Shown piece by piece: positions 43,718 to 54,893 of a DNA stretch of 64,000 nt. Position numbers and translations under genes: made by a program. How positions within the stretch are numbered: position 1 is the stretch's first letter; the number at the start of each line of letters is the position of its first letter. The DNA lies in contig CP136069.1 of the NCBI GenBank assembly GCA_032622095.1, forward strand, positions 105,058,278-105,122,277, read 5' to 3'. Source of the DNA: Siphonodentalium dalli (taxonomy: Eukaryota > Mollusca > Scaphopoda > Gadilida > Siphonodentaliidae). The notes under the pieces are model-generated. The model was not told the origin of the DNA, did no database searches, and saw only the letters and a list, made by a program, of their open reading frames with translations.

Positions 43718-45357
43718 TAAATCCTGTTTCGTGCAAGAATGTATTAGTTACGCCAGAGAACAACACAACAAGCTTTACTCATGTCTATTAGACGTGCGTA
43801 AAGCTTTCGATTGTGTTTGGATCAATGGCCTCTTGTACAAATTATTCCACAGACGATTACAAGGCAAAACATGGCTCATCATACGAGATTTATTATCTGG
43901 CATAAAATGTTGTATCCGCAACGACGGAACATATTCCGACTGGTTCTCCTTATCTCAAGGAACCAGACAAGGATCCATATTATCACCTCTGTGGTACAAA
44001 ATATACGACGACCTCCTCCATATTATTGAGAAGTCAAAATTAGGCCTTCGTATTCACTCATTGAACTGTTCATCCCCCACACAAGCCGATGATATGATGC
44101 TTATTTCGTTATCTCGCCCAGGTCTTATTGGCCTATACGAGTTATGCCTTGAATACAGTAATAAGTGGCGATTCAGCTATAATTCTTCCAAAACCGTCAT
44201 AATGGTTTTCAATGAAACCAAACAAGAAGCCGAAAAATGTGCTAGATCGTGGCCATTTGCATGGATCATCTTTTCTCAGAGAAGTTGACTCATATACCCA
44301 CCTTGGAATTCTTCTGTCCAAATCCCATTTCAATAATAATTTTGTCGATGCCATATGTACAAAATTAAGGGGTACATATTTCGGCCTCTCCGATGTTGGC
44401 CTATACCCTGGTGGTATCTCTCCTCAAAGCTCATACAAACTTTACAGAACAATAGTTATTCCTTCAGGGCTATATGGCAGCGAACTTCTCTGGAACATTA
44501 ACGCAACTCAAAAAGAGAAGCTTGAGAAGGCCCATAGAGTTTGCATCAAGCATATGCAAGGCTTTCCGACGAGGACCCGTACAGTTATCGCACAAGGCTG
44601 TCTGGGCTGTTCCTCGCTAGAATCGTGGATTGATCGTCGGAAACTCTCAATATTTGGCGCTTTCTGTAGGCCAAATTACGAGAAAACATCAAAACAGTTA
44701 TTCTTAAGACGCCTATATGATTTTATTTCAGGTCTTTCAACTGATGAAACATCTTTTATTTGTGACATATGGTGCATTCTATGTAAATATAATATCGAAC
44801 ATCACCTTATTGAATATGCTATTTCCAATAAATTTCCATCGGTCGTGGCGTGGAAACGTTTGGTGCGGTCAGCTGTACAGGAGTTAGATGAACTCGACTG
44901 GAATAATCATATCGCCAGCGACTCCTCTTTAGCAGCTTTCCGTACCATTTATCCCACGCTGCGAACGATCGGTATATGGAAACTGTGCTCACAATTTCCG
45001 AAGGAAAAATTTGTATTCCTCCTGATTGGTCGCATAATCGCACATACAGCTTTCGGAGAAACTGACACATGCAAACACTGTTTAGCGACCTACCCATGTG
45101 TAGTACAACATATCTTGTTAGATTGCCCATCATTGCTACATATTCGGAATGACATGTGGTATCACGTCATTGACCAACATGGCATTGAATGTTTCCTTTA
45201 CCTAGACCAATTACCCCGTTTGCAGCTACTGTCTGCCCTTCTGGGATCGCCACATAGAGATCTCGCTCTGCTCTCAGATAACCACCTTAATTTATCTCGG
45301 TTGCTCGTTAGGACAACAGCATTTATGTGGAAACAGTTTCATTTTGATGATGGTTAA
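43718..45357 (+). pseudogene. LINE ORF2 relic (RT palm to C-terminus), 5' truncated
   Basis: The frame starts inside the reverse transcriptase just before motif A (LLDVRKAFDCVW, Asp at 43791). It continues through GTRQGSILSPLW and QADDMMLISL (catalytic ADD, 44085-44093) to a stop at 44286-44288. The second half is in another frame from about 44212: VDSYTHLGILL, LYGSELLWN, KLEKAHRVCIKHMQG, then a C-terminal knuckle CKHCLATYPCVVQHILLDC and a stop at 45355-45357. One frameshift near 44212-44287 is the only lesion, so apart from the 5' truncation it is well preserved. This LINE lineage is distinct from the one at 31761-34267 (different motif spacing, LYGSELLW block). The clade within the Jockey/CR1/I group is not resolved. 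Confidence 0.85.
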
Positions 45358-45688
45358 CTAAAGTGATCAGCGCTCTTTCGGAATATAATGGCGTTATCTT
45401 TTTTTTTTTTTTTTATTTTTTTTTTTTTTTATTAATACATTACAGCTAGTTGGTAAATTATCTCAGTCACAGCTTTGGTCAATTCAGTACCATGCACCGT
45501 TCCGCCAAACATGTATAATTATATATACTTCAAATTACCCATATCTTCCTGCATGTGTAGGCTGTTTAACAGTTTACGTACGATACATTTTACATAACCT
45601 GACTTCAACGGACATCCACGAATCTTAGTATTCTTCCGGATACATGATGGCACAAGCCATACCCATATCTACATGTATGTGTGTGTGC

Positions 45689-45689
<1 letters not shown>
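45358..45689 (+). other. LINE 3' region with T-rich tail
   Basis: Two T-runs (about 45401-45414 and 45417-45430) soon after the ORF stop, then unremarkable sequence. Where the LINE ends is not clear. Confidence 0.45.
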
Positions 45690-45780
<91 letters not shown>

Positions 45781-45930
45781 ATGTATATGTATGTATATAT
45801 ATATGTATGTGTATGTATATATACATGTGTATGTGTATGTATATGTATATATGTGTATGTGTGCGTATAGTCCGTATATGTATATGTATACATGCATGCG
45901 TATGTGTGTATACATATGTATGTGTATATA
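45690..45930. repeat. (AT)n microsatellite grading into TATG/TGTA repeats
   Basis: About 80 bp of uninterrupted AT dinucleotide (45692-45771), then TATGTGTATGTATATG variants. The open frames across it in several phases are artefacts. Confidence 0.97.
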
Positions 45931-45984
45931 AATACCATACAACTTTTGCAATTATTCAAACCTTGGAGATATCTCGCTTGCACT

Positions 45985-46150
45985 TAAGACAAGAAAACCA
46001 TAGTCAGAAATGGTAACGCCACCAATATTATGGTATTACATATAAATAGAAATTATAAAAAATACATAAAATATTTTGATAACAATTGCGTTTAAACAAG
46101 TAATCCTTCAAATTATTACTAACAAAGTAAACGACTGTGGGGTCACTCAA
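45985..46150 (+). repeat. Second copy of the dispersed repeat at 325-490
   Basis: AAGACAAGAAAACC, AGTCAGA, TAATCCTTCAAATTATTAC and GGGGTCACTC in the same order as near the window start. Confidence 0.7.
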
Positions 46151-46960
46151 CAGATTATAAAGACTTGGACATAGTATACTGTAAATACTAAAATTTAAAT
46201 GAAATAATTAAAAGATAAAATTTAGCAAGTAGTAAAAGTTAATTTTCTCATTTTTGTTTTGGTTAAATAAAGCAATAATTTAAATGTAACATTTGGTTTA
46301 AAAAAAAGGATTGACCGTGGCTCTTCCAATAATTGCGCGACTGACCTGGTCAATTGTTCTTAAGAAGTTGTTTTGAGAATTACTATGGAGGGAAATAGTT
46401 GTGGCTGTGGCTTCGCAAGTAATTACCTTGGTGACGTGATGTTAACAAATCTGAACTCCAGTTAACCAAGGACGCTTCATACCAAATATAAGGTGAATTA
46501 TTAATTCTTTAGAAGTTGTTTTAAGATTTACTATGGAGGGAAAGAATTGTGGTGCTGGCTTCGCAACTATTTGACCTCATTGTAACAAATATAAATATTA
46601 GTCACTCAGGCAATAGATGTATCTATTCTGTATATTAACTTATTGGGTCTTACGTGTCTTGAGATGTCTAAATAGTTTTCGATGGACAGATCGCGCAAGG
46701 GACCCACGCCAATCTTCTCTGTTGGGATTCCAATTGTTGGCTCATTAAATAGGCACATATGCTTTAGATACAGTCGCACGCTCCCGTAAGTCGGGTTTTG
46801 GATCCCAGTTAATGAAAATATCATTGAAATAATCGGTTTCCCCCAATAAACATCCATATATTGAATATACATGTTTTGGAACAGAATTAGGCAGTCCATA
46901 TTGGACGCCATCATGGAATTTATTTTGTTTTGTTTTAATTTTCACACATAATTATTAGTT
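46151..46960. repeat. Non-coding stretch with a diverged ~147-bp duplication
   Basis: GAAGTTGTTTTGAGA-TTACTATGGAGGGAAA ... GTGGCTTCGCAA occurs from 46364 and again from 46509 with substitutions. No gene recognised. Confidence 0.65.
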
Positions 46961-47003
46961 ATATGGATGGAGTTCTCATTAAACCTCACATCCTTGTATT
47001 GGT

Positions 47004-47136
47004 TACAGTAATACCCAAAGTAATTGACCACTTAACCACATCAGAATTATTGGTAATTTTTCAGGATTTGAAATCCTGAAAATTTACCAACAATTTTGCT
47101 GTGGTCAAGTGGTCAATTACTTTGGACATTACTGTA
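47004..47136. mobile_element. Mariner-like hairpin MITE, tandem copy 1
   Basis: TACAGTAATACCCAAAGTAA ... TTACTTTGGACATTACTGTA: the arms pair along almost the whole ~133 bp, and the element starts and ends with TA. A TA target with CAGTA ends fits Tc1/mariner-type MITEs. Confidence 0.82.
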
Positions 47137-47178
47137 TGAGGATTGAGTTATCATTAAACCTCAAATCCTTATATTAGT

Positions 47179-47309
47179 TACAGTAATGCCCAAAGTAATT
47201 GACCACTTAACCACAGCAGAATTATGGGTATTTTTTCAGCATTTACAATCCTCAAATTACCCATTATTCTGCTGTGGTTAAGTAGTTAATTGCTTTGAAC
47301 ATTACTGTA
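47179..47309. mobile_element. Mariner-like hairpin MITE, tandem copy 2
   Basis: Same ends and hairpin. The flanking TTAAACCTCAAATCCTTATA is shared with the other copies, so element plus flank was duplicated as one ~174-bp unit. Confidence 0.82.
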
Positions 47310-47351
47310 TGATGATTGAGTTATCATTAAACCTCAAATCCTTATATTGGT

Positions 47352-47484
47352 TACAGTAATGCCCAAAGTAATTGACCCTTTAACCACAGCATAATTATGG
47401 GTAATTTTTCAGGATTTAGAATCATGAAAAAATACACACAATTTTGCTGTGGTTAAGTGATCAATTACTTTGGACATTACTGTA
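47352..47484. mobile_element. Mariner-like hairpin MITE, tandem copy 3
   Basis: Third unit, 173 bp after the second. Compensating and non-compensating differences between arms show independent drift after duplication. Confidence 0.82.
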
Positions 47485-48485
47485 TGTAGATGGAGTTAAA
47501 CCTCACATCAGTGTGTTGGGAATTTGGACCTTGACTTGGGACCTTTGGTTTTTAACGCAACAAATGCGCGTACACCTTATACACAAATGTTTTATGTAAC
47601 CAGAGTTTTTCTTGGATAAGATGAGTCTGAAGCCTGTTTACATTTCAAAATGTTGTCAGTTTTGTATTGTCTGCAGCGGATCTCGACGCGTTGAAGCAAA
47701 AGTTACAAAAGATAAAATGTGTATGTGACGAGACTATAATACAAATGAAAAAATAAATTGAGGGAGGGGTGGGCGATACAGGGAACTAAGGGTTGAACCG
47801 ATATAAATTTGTAGAGCAATAACGACCAATGTTGACATATTATGCATATCAACTCTACTGTTGCAACAAGGCTATAAAATAGGGGGATGTCAGAATCTTA
47901 GTCATCTCTATATAGTGCCAGAATAGTCATTTATGGAGTTCTATAAGATGTTGGGTTGGTTATATGGACTCGGAGAAAAAAGGGGTTTGTACCGATGAAG
48001 TTGATGAACTGACATAAATTAGTGGATCGATGTTGCCATGTAATGCATCGTGACTGTACTAAAGCAGCAATTATATAAAATTGGGGGGGGGGGGGGGGTC
48101 TGAAATTATCTCTATAGTTGGCACCAGGATTATATAGAAAGGAATAGCAATTGATATACATATACGGTATACTATAGTAATAACATAGACATATAAGTAC
48201 AAGTATCACGAGATAAAATATTACGTAACATGACTATATACCGATGAAAGAAATAAATAAATTGGACCGGGATTAGAGGTTGGGTTGGTTATATGTGGAT
48301 AATTGGATATGGAATTCATACCGATGAAACGATACAAATTAGTGGAGCGATAAAGACACTTAGTCAGGCTGCGTGGGGGAAATAGGGGTTGATACGATAG
48401 ACCGAAATAAATTTGTCGAGTGATAATTATGACCAATGTTGACGTATAAAGTAACGCGACTGTACTGTCACACAATTATCAGGTA
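47485..48485. repeat. Diverged direct repeats of ~300-400 bp
   Basis: Words such as GTTGGGTTGGTTATATG, ACCGATGAA, ATAAATT-GT-GAGCGATAA and ACCAATGTTGAC recur in blocks near 47790-47860, 47950-48060 and 48280-48470. Drift is too great to fix the unit. A G-run lies at 48084-48099. No gene. Confidence 0.55.
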
Positions 48486-48494
48486 GAACCGGTC

Positions 48495-48775
48495 AAATAT
48501 GACAGGGTACAGCACGTAATTATTTCCTAGATCGAAGAAATGATTTTTGTTTTTCGATGATAAAATTTAACATGGGATTTGCCATTAAAATAGATTTATG
48601 TCTATAAAACTGTCAGTTTTCAAAATTTTGAGCTGAAACTTGGTGTGTATGTGTGTAATACTACTATATTCTTAAAATGACAGAGTTCAGCGCGTAATTA
48701 TGTTTTAGATGGAAGAAATTTAATTTGTTTTCGATAAAAAATTTACAGCGTGTACGGCTTACGGGTCATTGAGTA
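48495..48775 (+). repeat. Two diverged ~170-bp direct repeats
   Basis: AATATGACAGGGTACAGCACGTAATTA ... GATCGAAGAAAT ... TTTTCGATGATAAAATTTA near 48496 and AAATGACAGAGTTCAGCGCG ... GATGGAAGAAAT ... TTTTCGATAAAAAATTTA near 48676. Confidence 0.65.
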
Positions 48776-49004
48776 TGCTAAATTTTTGTAAACAAACTTT
48801 TGTCAATAGCCGTTTTGGTCAAACTAAACCTTCTTCGACCGGGACAGCAGATCCGAATAGTAGCTAAGATGTATTTAGATAGAATTATCAAAAGAATATG
48901 ACCGATCAGGGTACATTTTAAGAGAATAGAGTGGAGAAATCTTGGTGATAATTCCAGAAAATAAAGATGGAGGAGGAGAATCACAATTAAACTTCCCACA
49001 ATGC
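48776..49004. other. Non-coding stretch
   Basis: Nothing recognised. Confidence 0.4.
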
Positions 49005-49016
49005 ACTTCACTAAAC

Positions 49017-49460
49017 CAGGGGTTCTCAATGGGTTACACATTATTTTCAGTCTATCAGATTATTTATATTTTCAACAACAAGTGACTTTAAGTTTACAAT
49101 TTCAGCCTGTCCTGACTCTATCGATACGATTTAACACATTTTCAAAAACGTATTATACACCGGTGGCGTTAACTTTACAATTTAAGCATCTACGTGATTC
49201 TATCGGTACGATTGAGTAAGGTACAAACAAGAATACATCAGGGGCTCCCAATGGGTTATATATTATTTTCAGTCTATCAAATTATTTATATTTTCAACAA
49301 CATATTATTACACCGGTGACTTTAAGTTTACAATTTCAGCCTGTCCTGACTCTATCGATACGATTTATCATATTTTCATAAACATATTATACACCGGTGG
49401 CGTTAACTTTACAATTTCGGCATCTACGTGATTCTATCGGTACGATTGAGTAAGGTACAC
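49017..49460 (+). repeat. Two-copy ~223-bp tandem duplication
   Basis: GGGGTTCTCAATGGGTTACA ... CAGTCTATCAGATTATTTAT ... CCTGTCCTGACTCTATCGAT ... CACCGGTGGCGTTAACTTTA ... GGTACGATTGAGTAAGGTAC occurs from 49018 and again from 49241. Confidence 0.88.
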
Positions 49461-49729
49461 AAAATCTCCAAGAATACATTCTTGATAGTACATATCAAAA
49501 TCGCAGAAGCTAGATACACCACAGGTGGCGTAATAACCCTTTTAATTAACATATTGTATAACCGTTTTAAACACAATTTAAAGTCCCGCTTCAGCTCGAC
49601 GTGAATTATTTCATACTCCTTATTTCCTCATAATGTCCCACATAATATGCTTTGGTGTAGTTAATTCCATGTACATGCACATATACACTGCATATATAGG
49701 TGCATGACGTTACATAATGTATTCATATA
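49461..49729. other. Non-coding stretch
   Basis: Nothing recognised. Confidence 0.4.
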
Positions 49730-49932
49730 TATGCGTGGATGTGTGTGTGATGGTGGGTGTGTGTGTGAGGGTGTGAGGTGTGTGTGTGTGTGAGGGTGTG
49801 CACGTGCGTGTGAGAGGGTGGAGAGGGTGCGTTCGTGTGTTTGTGTGTGTGTGAGGGTGTGTGAGGGTGTGTGTGTTTGTGTGTGTGTGTGCGTGGGTGT
49901 GTGTGGGTGTGTGTGTGTGTGTGTGTGTGAGG

Positions 49933-49963
<31 letters not shown>

Positions 49964-49965
49964 TG
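49730..49965 (+). repeat. GT-rich microsatellite
   Basis: GTGTGTG tracts interrupted by GAGGGT and GCGTG words. Open frames on both strands are repeat artefacts. Confidence 0.95.
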
Positions 49966-50229
49966 TCTATATATGTATAAGTGGATGTATGTGTATATGC
50001 ATGAAGTGCATATGCAAGTGCGTGATCGAGCGTGTACTCGTGTATACATCCATGCTTATATGTAATAAACTATGTTCGTATCTGTCTCTTTTGGCAGTCA
50101 AATTATATAACCATGTATATTGTATAGCCAAATTTTGATGTATTTTTGTTCTCAACTTATTTGTAATGATTTTTTTTTCTTCTTTGTTTTGTTTATATAT
50201 ATGCTCTTCATTGTATGGAGGAATAAAGA

Positions 50230-50669
50230 TATATATATAAAACCATGCCTATTTAGAGATATCTCCTCGTGAATTAAGAGATATATGCTAGTGATTTAGA
50301 GATATCTTCTAATGAATTAAGATCTGCTAGTGATTTAGAGATATCTGCTAGCTGATTTAAGAGATATATGCAAATCGTGTAGATTTGGAGATATCTCCTA
50401 GTGATTTAGAGATATCTCCTAATGAATTAAGAGATATATAGTGATTTAGAGATATCTCCATATTAATATGAAGATATCTCCTTGGCAATTGAAGATATCT
50501 TCATAAAATTGGAGATATATCAATAATGAATTGGAGATATCTCTTAATAAATTGGAGATATCTCCTAATAAATTGGAGATATCTCCAAATGAATTGGAGA
50601 TACATTGTATCTCTAAATGAATTGGAGATATCTGTAGATAGGGGATAAATAGAGGAACGGCGCCCCATA
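50230..50669. repeat. Phased palindromic array on AGAGATATCTC (array 4)
   Basis: About 18 cores. Begins CATGCCTATTTAGAGATATC as array 3 does and ends with a full boundary motif (GGGGATAAATAGAGGAACGG ... CCCC) at 50638-50669, after which LINE coding sequence starts within a few bases. Confidence 0.9.
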
Positions 50670-50673
50670 TAAA

Positions 50674-52187
50674 TTTCAATGTGGTTTCTCAAAGGAGGAT
50701 CACTGGGGGGAAACTGTTTCACCAGAATCGATTCTATCGCCCTTCCGGTTCCGTCTCTATCGAATTAAGTTCCGACTCTTTCGCGATTTCTAAAACATGT
50801 TTTTACCGTTGTTTATAGACTGAATGTCAAAACAGAATGTATTCTCCAATAACAATCGACAGATTATGTCTTTATACGTGTTTATTGATGACAGTAAAGC
50901 AAAATCGGCTGCATGTTGTGCACAGTTAGAGACGTAGTGCGTTTGAGTGCATTTCCCATGAAAATTAAGCAGCACTTTGATGCTCAGATTATCGGCCTTG
51001 TCTACTTTAAATTGGACTGAAACTTGTCAAGTTTTATGGTTGAACATTAGATCATTATAATACAATACCTTCCGACGGTTCCTCGCCGTACAATTCCTTC
51101 AAATTGGTGCCTCAAAAAGCACCAAACGGTTCCGATTCTATTGTGATGTTTATGTTCACGATCGGTTCTTTCGTTCCTGTTTACAGTACATTCATATTCG
51201 ATCAGATTATTTGATTGTACATCTATAGTTGCCCAATGACAATCCATGGTCATATATGGTTTAAAATGTAGCCATAGTAAATCAATAGATGAGTTTTAGT
51301 GGTCCCAAACGATCATAGGTCAGATATTAAAGATGATCGACCGATAATCTTTAATATCCAACATATGATGCTTTGGGACTACTGAACAACTCATATTGGT
51401 GTTTCTGTGACTATAGTTTAAACCATATATGGTAATAAGGCAACTAGAAACACAAATGAACTCTCTGGTCGAATATAATATTGCATTAAACGGGGGGGGG
51501 GGCGAAAGAACCGATCGTGAACATAAAAATCACATTAGAATCGGAACATTGCGTTGCTTCTTTTGATGGATTAATTTGAGGGTCTTTTACTGTGAGGAGC
51601 CATCGAGAGCTGTGCTGTAATCGTGTCCTGGTGTTCGATCATACAAGAAGACATATTTCAGTCTAATTAATAGGTAAAAAGGCCGATAAAAGGAGCATCA
51701 AAATGCTGCTTAATTTACAAAGGAAATGCACACAAACACATTACTCTTCTAAGTGTGCAAAAAATAGCCGACTTCGCATTATTATCACCAATAATTACGC
51801 ACAAAGACACAATCTAGCGATAGTTTTTGTAAAATACGTTCTGTTTTAACATTTAGTGTATACATGGAGGTCAAAACTTTGAAAACATTTGTTTCAAGTC
51901 GCGAAAGAGACGGGACTTAATTCGATAGAGACGGAACCCGATAGGCGATAGAATCGATTATTGTGAAACAGTTCCCCCCCAGTGAGGATGCTAGTCATTT
52001 CTTCTTCCACTGGCCATTGTTCGCCAACCAGAGAAGAATATTTTACCACAAACTTGAAACTAATAACTTTCACATAGAAACTACTAAGCATCTTCTCTGT
52101 GTAATCTCTGAAAATGATCACAGAAGAAATATATTGAAATTTCACATTACACAGTCCTACATTACTGCAACCAAACGTTTTGGGTAA
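50674..52187 (+). pseudogene. LINE ORF2 C-terminal relic split by a 1284-bp palindrome
   Basis: Coding sequence runs FQCGFSKED up to 50700 and, after the inserted element and its 5-bp duplication, continues in the same frame as ASHFFFHWPLFANQRRIF and about 50 more codons to a stop at 52185-52187. The joined knuckle aligns with HCECGFYIDDALHFFFQCPL at 10640. The break is therefore a clean insertion and not decay. Only the last ~75 codons are present; upstream the AGAGATATCTC array replaces the rest. Confidence 0.8.
50701..51984. mobile_element. 1284-bp full-length palindromic (foldback) element
   Basis: Ends CACTGGGGGGAAACTGTTTC and GAAACAGTTCCCCCCCAGTG. Inverted matches continue inward (TTCTATCGCC/GGCGATAGAA, TTCACGATCGGTTC/GAACCGATCGTGAA, CATATATGGTTTAAA/TTTAAACCATATATG) to a centre near 51344 (AAAGATGATCGACCGATAATCTTT). 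A 5-bp duplication AGGAT lies at 50696-50700 and 51985-51989. No coding capacity. CAC ends with a 5-bp duplication suggest the Transib superfamily, but this is only a suggestion. Confidence 0.85.
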
Positions 52188-53103
52188 CATCATATATTTA
52201 AATGCTCGGCCTTTTAGACACACAACTTATGACAACGTAAGGGGAAAACTGGACACAATAAAAACCACAGGGGCCTGTAACGCGCTCCGTTGTCCGCCCC
52301 CCCCCCTTTGCGCTGCCCATATATACGCCGCTTCTATATACGCGCCTGCTTCACGTTAATGGTAGTATATAGAGACTATAATACTACCATTAACGTGAAG
52401 CAGGCGCGTATATAAAAGCGGCGTATATGGGCAGCGCAAAAGGGGGCGGACAGCGGAGCGCGTTACAGGCCCCACATGTGATAAAACCCCACTCATAGTA
52501 CACTCTACCCATATTCACATCTGCTTCCCTGCTTAAATATTCACATATTTCATCCTTTCATCGTGTTTAAATGTCATTATATCAGCTTTTCCTCTCCATA
52601 TAAGTCTCGTTCTGAAATGGCTTTAATTTAATTTAATTCATATTTTAAATACTTTTATACATTGTGCTCCGAAGTTTCGAACTTCACTCACTGCCCATGT
52701 GCCGAAAGCCACCAGGGACCGCAATGGAATTAAGTTCTCATTTAGAGAACTTTTTGCGTTATCCCTGATGGTCTCAGGTCACATGAGTATTTCTATTTTT
52801 ATACAGATTTCTGCCACATAATTTACCTTATATTCTGACGGCAACCTCTATAAAATAAAATGAATTAATTCTTGAGAAAATTATTATATTCTCTCATATA
52901 TCAATTATTTACACAGTCTGAACTCTAACTGTCTCATCCGAACCCAACATATAAGATATTTATATTTAATATAAACTATTATAATTATAATATATATATA
53001 CTGTTGTGTATTATATTGATTCAACTTGTAAACATACCCATAGTATGTATTCATGTACACATAACCTGAACTATCAAAAATAAATCTAATCTAATCTAAT
53101 ATG
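52188..53103 (+). other. LINE 3' untranslated region ending in (TCTAA)n
   Basis: Follows the LINE stop, is interrupted by the hairpin element at 52270-52473 and ends with AAATAAATCTAATCTAATCT at about 53081-53103. A short A-rich tandem tail of this sort is typical of CR1/L2-type 3' ends. A stem ATTAAGTTCTC-ATT-GAGAACTTTTT lies at 52730-52755. Confidence 0.65.
52270..52473. mobile_element. 204-bp near-perfect hairpin MITE
   Basis: GGGGCCTGTAACGCGCTCCG at the left and the exact reverse complement at the right (52454-52473). The arms pair through GGCGTATA, GCAGGCGCGTATA and CCATTAACGTGAAGC to a loop of a few bases near 52375. ACA borders both sides, a possible 3-bp duplication. It is notably GC-rich against its surroundings. 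PIF/Harbinger-like by ends, unproven. Confidence 0.85.
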
Positions 53104-54556
53104 TGTTACACCTTTTGTGTGGGAGAGGGACGTCACTAATTTGACACCCACTCCCCATGTATATAATTGATATACAATAAAATATGTTTAAATCAAAATC
53201 TACTTGGCGATGGTCGGGGTTAATATTTACCCTGGTCATTACATAGCTTCACATGTGCTTCTATAAGATAGGTTTGTTTGATCAACAGCGCAGAAACGTA
53301 CAACGCGCCCCGGCTAGCTATTCGGGTCATGGTGTATCTCTGCATGTCAATATACACGGCAACACATGCCGCGTTCCAAATTTGGCACAGCTATTCATAC
53401 ACCTATACATCTATTATCATCAGCCAGAAGAAAAAAAGATTGGCTAAAACATGCTGCCAGCCGAAGGTCATTTAAGTGTACCTATATCGTGCCGTGTCCA
53501 CTTGAGCGCTCTGTGGATAGCCATCGCCTCTGATGTACGTTGGGTCATAAATAACCATTGGTCTAATTTACCTAATCGATATGCATCTGGATTGTCTAGT
53601 CCGCTCCTCGGGGGTCAGTGAAGGCCACCGATCCGGTGGGCAGCAGCGAATTGAAGGCAAGTACTGTGCGTTAACATACGCATAAATTATGCGAATACAT
53701 CGCCCGGCCTAACTGGGTCAGTGGTACTAGGGTAATTTGGGTCAGTATGTAAACTCTTTGATTTGTGAAGACGGGAAAAGAACTACTCGCCATTTATTTA
53801 TCAAATACCGCAGAGTAAGCTGGAGTCCTAACACTTACTTACTAAGTTTCGCCAGGTATGTTTAATTAAATCTGTTAATTAAATTAACAACAATAATTGT
53901 AACAGTTGTTGTCGAATTTAGCCTTTGACACGCATAACTCTTAGGTCACAGTGCTTCACGTCGACCTCCTGCTGCTTTTAAAAGCCGGTATATGTGGGCA
54001 TTTGGGCAGGTGGTTTTTTAAAAGCGATAGTGCGATGAAAGCATGCATGCTGTACGCGCGGGTGGTTTTAACTCGAGTTTTCATCGGTGTTTGTGGATTG
54101 GAAATGCCACTTCCAGCTGAGCAGGGGTGACCTGTTGATGCGATACGAGGCATCATGTTCTTTTCTCGGACAGACTAAACTACTTTGCATGTATGTCTTT
54201 TTTTTTTACATATAATATATTCTCATTCATTGCTTTGGCAGATTTGCTTATTTTCTATCTTTGATGTCAACCTGTACCCGGTATATAGATAGTGTTTATA
54301 TTTTATGTTGGTCACACTTAATGATAACTGTGATAACATCACTGTGATAACATGTAGCTCAATAATAATCTTGGAGTAAGTTTACAAATTTATGCAATTA
54401 GAATTAAGAGTTCCAGCCTAATTTTAGTGATCGATGTACAATGTTTTAGTGTAAAGTACTACAGTATTGAATGCCCCAAATTACACTCTATATATCATAT
54501 TATTATATGACTATGAATATTCTTCCCTAATAAACTGGGCGTCATATAATAAACCT
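53104..54556. other. Non-coding stretch
   Basis: No recognised element or gene. Short open frames near 53253 and 53956 (minus) have no recognisable motif and no splice context that I could support. Confidence 0.5.
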
Positions 54557-54726
54557 TTTATCACAGCTGTGAGTTGATCCGTGTTGTCGCATAACGTCTT
54601 GTTGAGGTGGGCAGATTGCCAGATCAAACTCACTGCCTGCGGAAACTCATTTGATCCGGCAATCTGCCCACATCAACTCGACGTGATGCTATGACACGGA
54701 TCAACACAATGTTGTGATAATATAAA
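54557..54726. mobile_element. Hairpin element A of an adjacent pair
   Basis: TTATCACAGCTGTG-GTTGATCC at the left pairs with GGATCAACACAATGTTGTGATAA at the right. The inner part GGGCAGATTGCC-GATCAAA pairs with TTTGATC-GGCAATCTGCCC around a loop near 54638. Confidence 0.8.
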
Positions 54727-54893
54727 GTTATTATACAATGTTGTGTACAGTATGTGTTTTTCTTGTACGAGTCCAGGTTGTGGTGAAAAGTCATATTGGA
54801 CGAGACACGCAGTGTCGAGTCCAATATGACTTTTCACCACAACCTGGACGAGTACAAGAAAAACTCATACTGTACACAACATTGTATAATGAC
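54727..54893. mobile_element. Hairpin element B of an adjacent pair
   Basis: GTTATTATACAATGTTGTGT ... AGTCATATTGGAC on the left and its reverse complement on the right (54810-54893), almost perfect over more than 70 bp with a loop near 54808. GAGTCCAATATGAC words recur at 55149-55183. Confidence 0.88.

Noticed and set aside
45605-46016. Five open frames over the AT microsatellite
   Set aside because: YIYIYI-type translations of (AT)n and TATG repeats; low-complexity artefacts.
49723-50138. Open frames rich in HTHT or CVCV
   Set aside because: Translations of the GT microsatellite on both strands.
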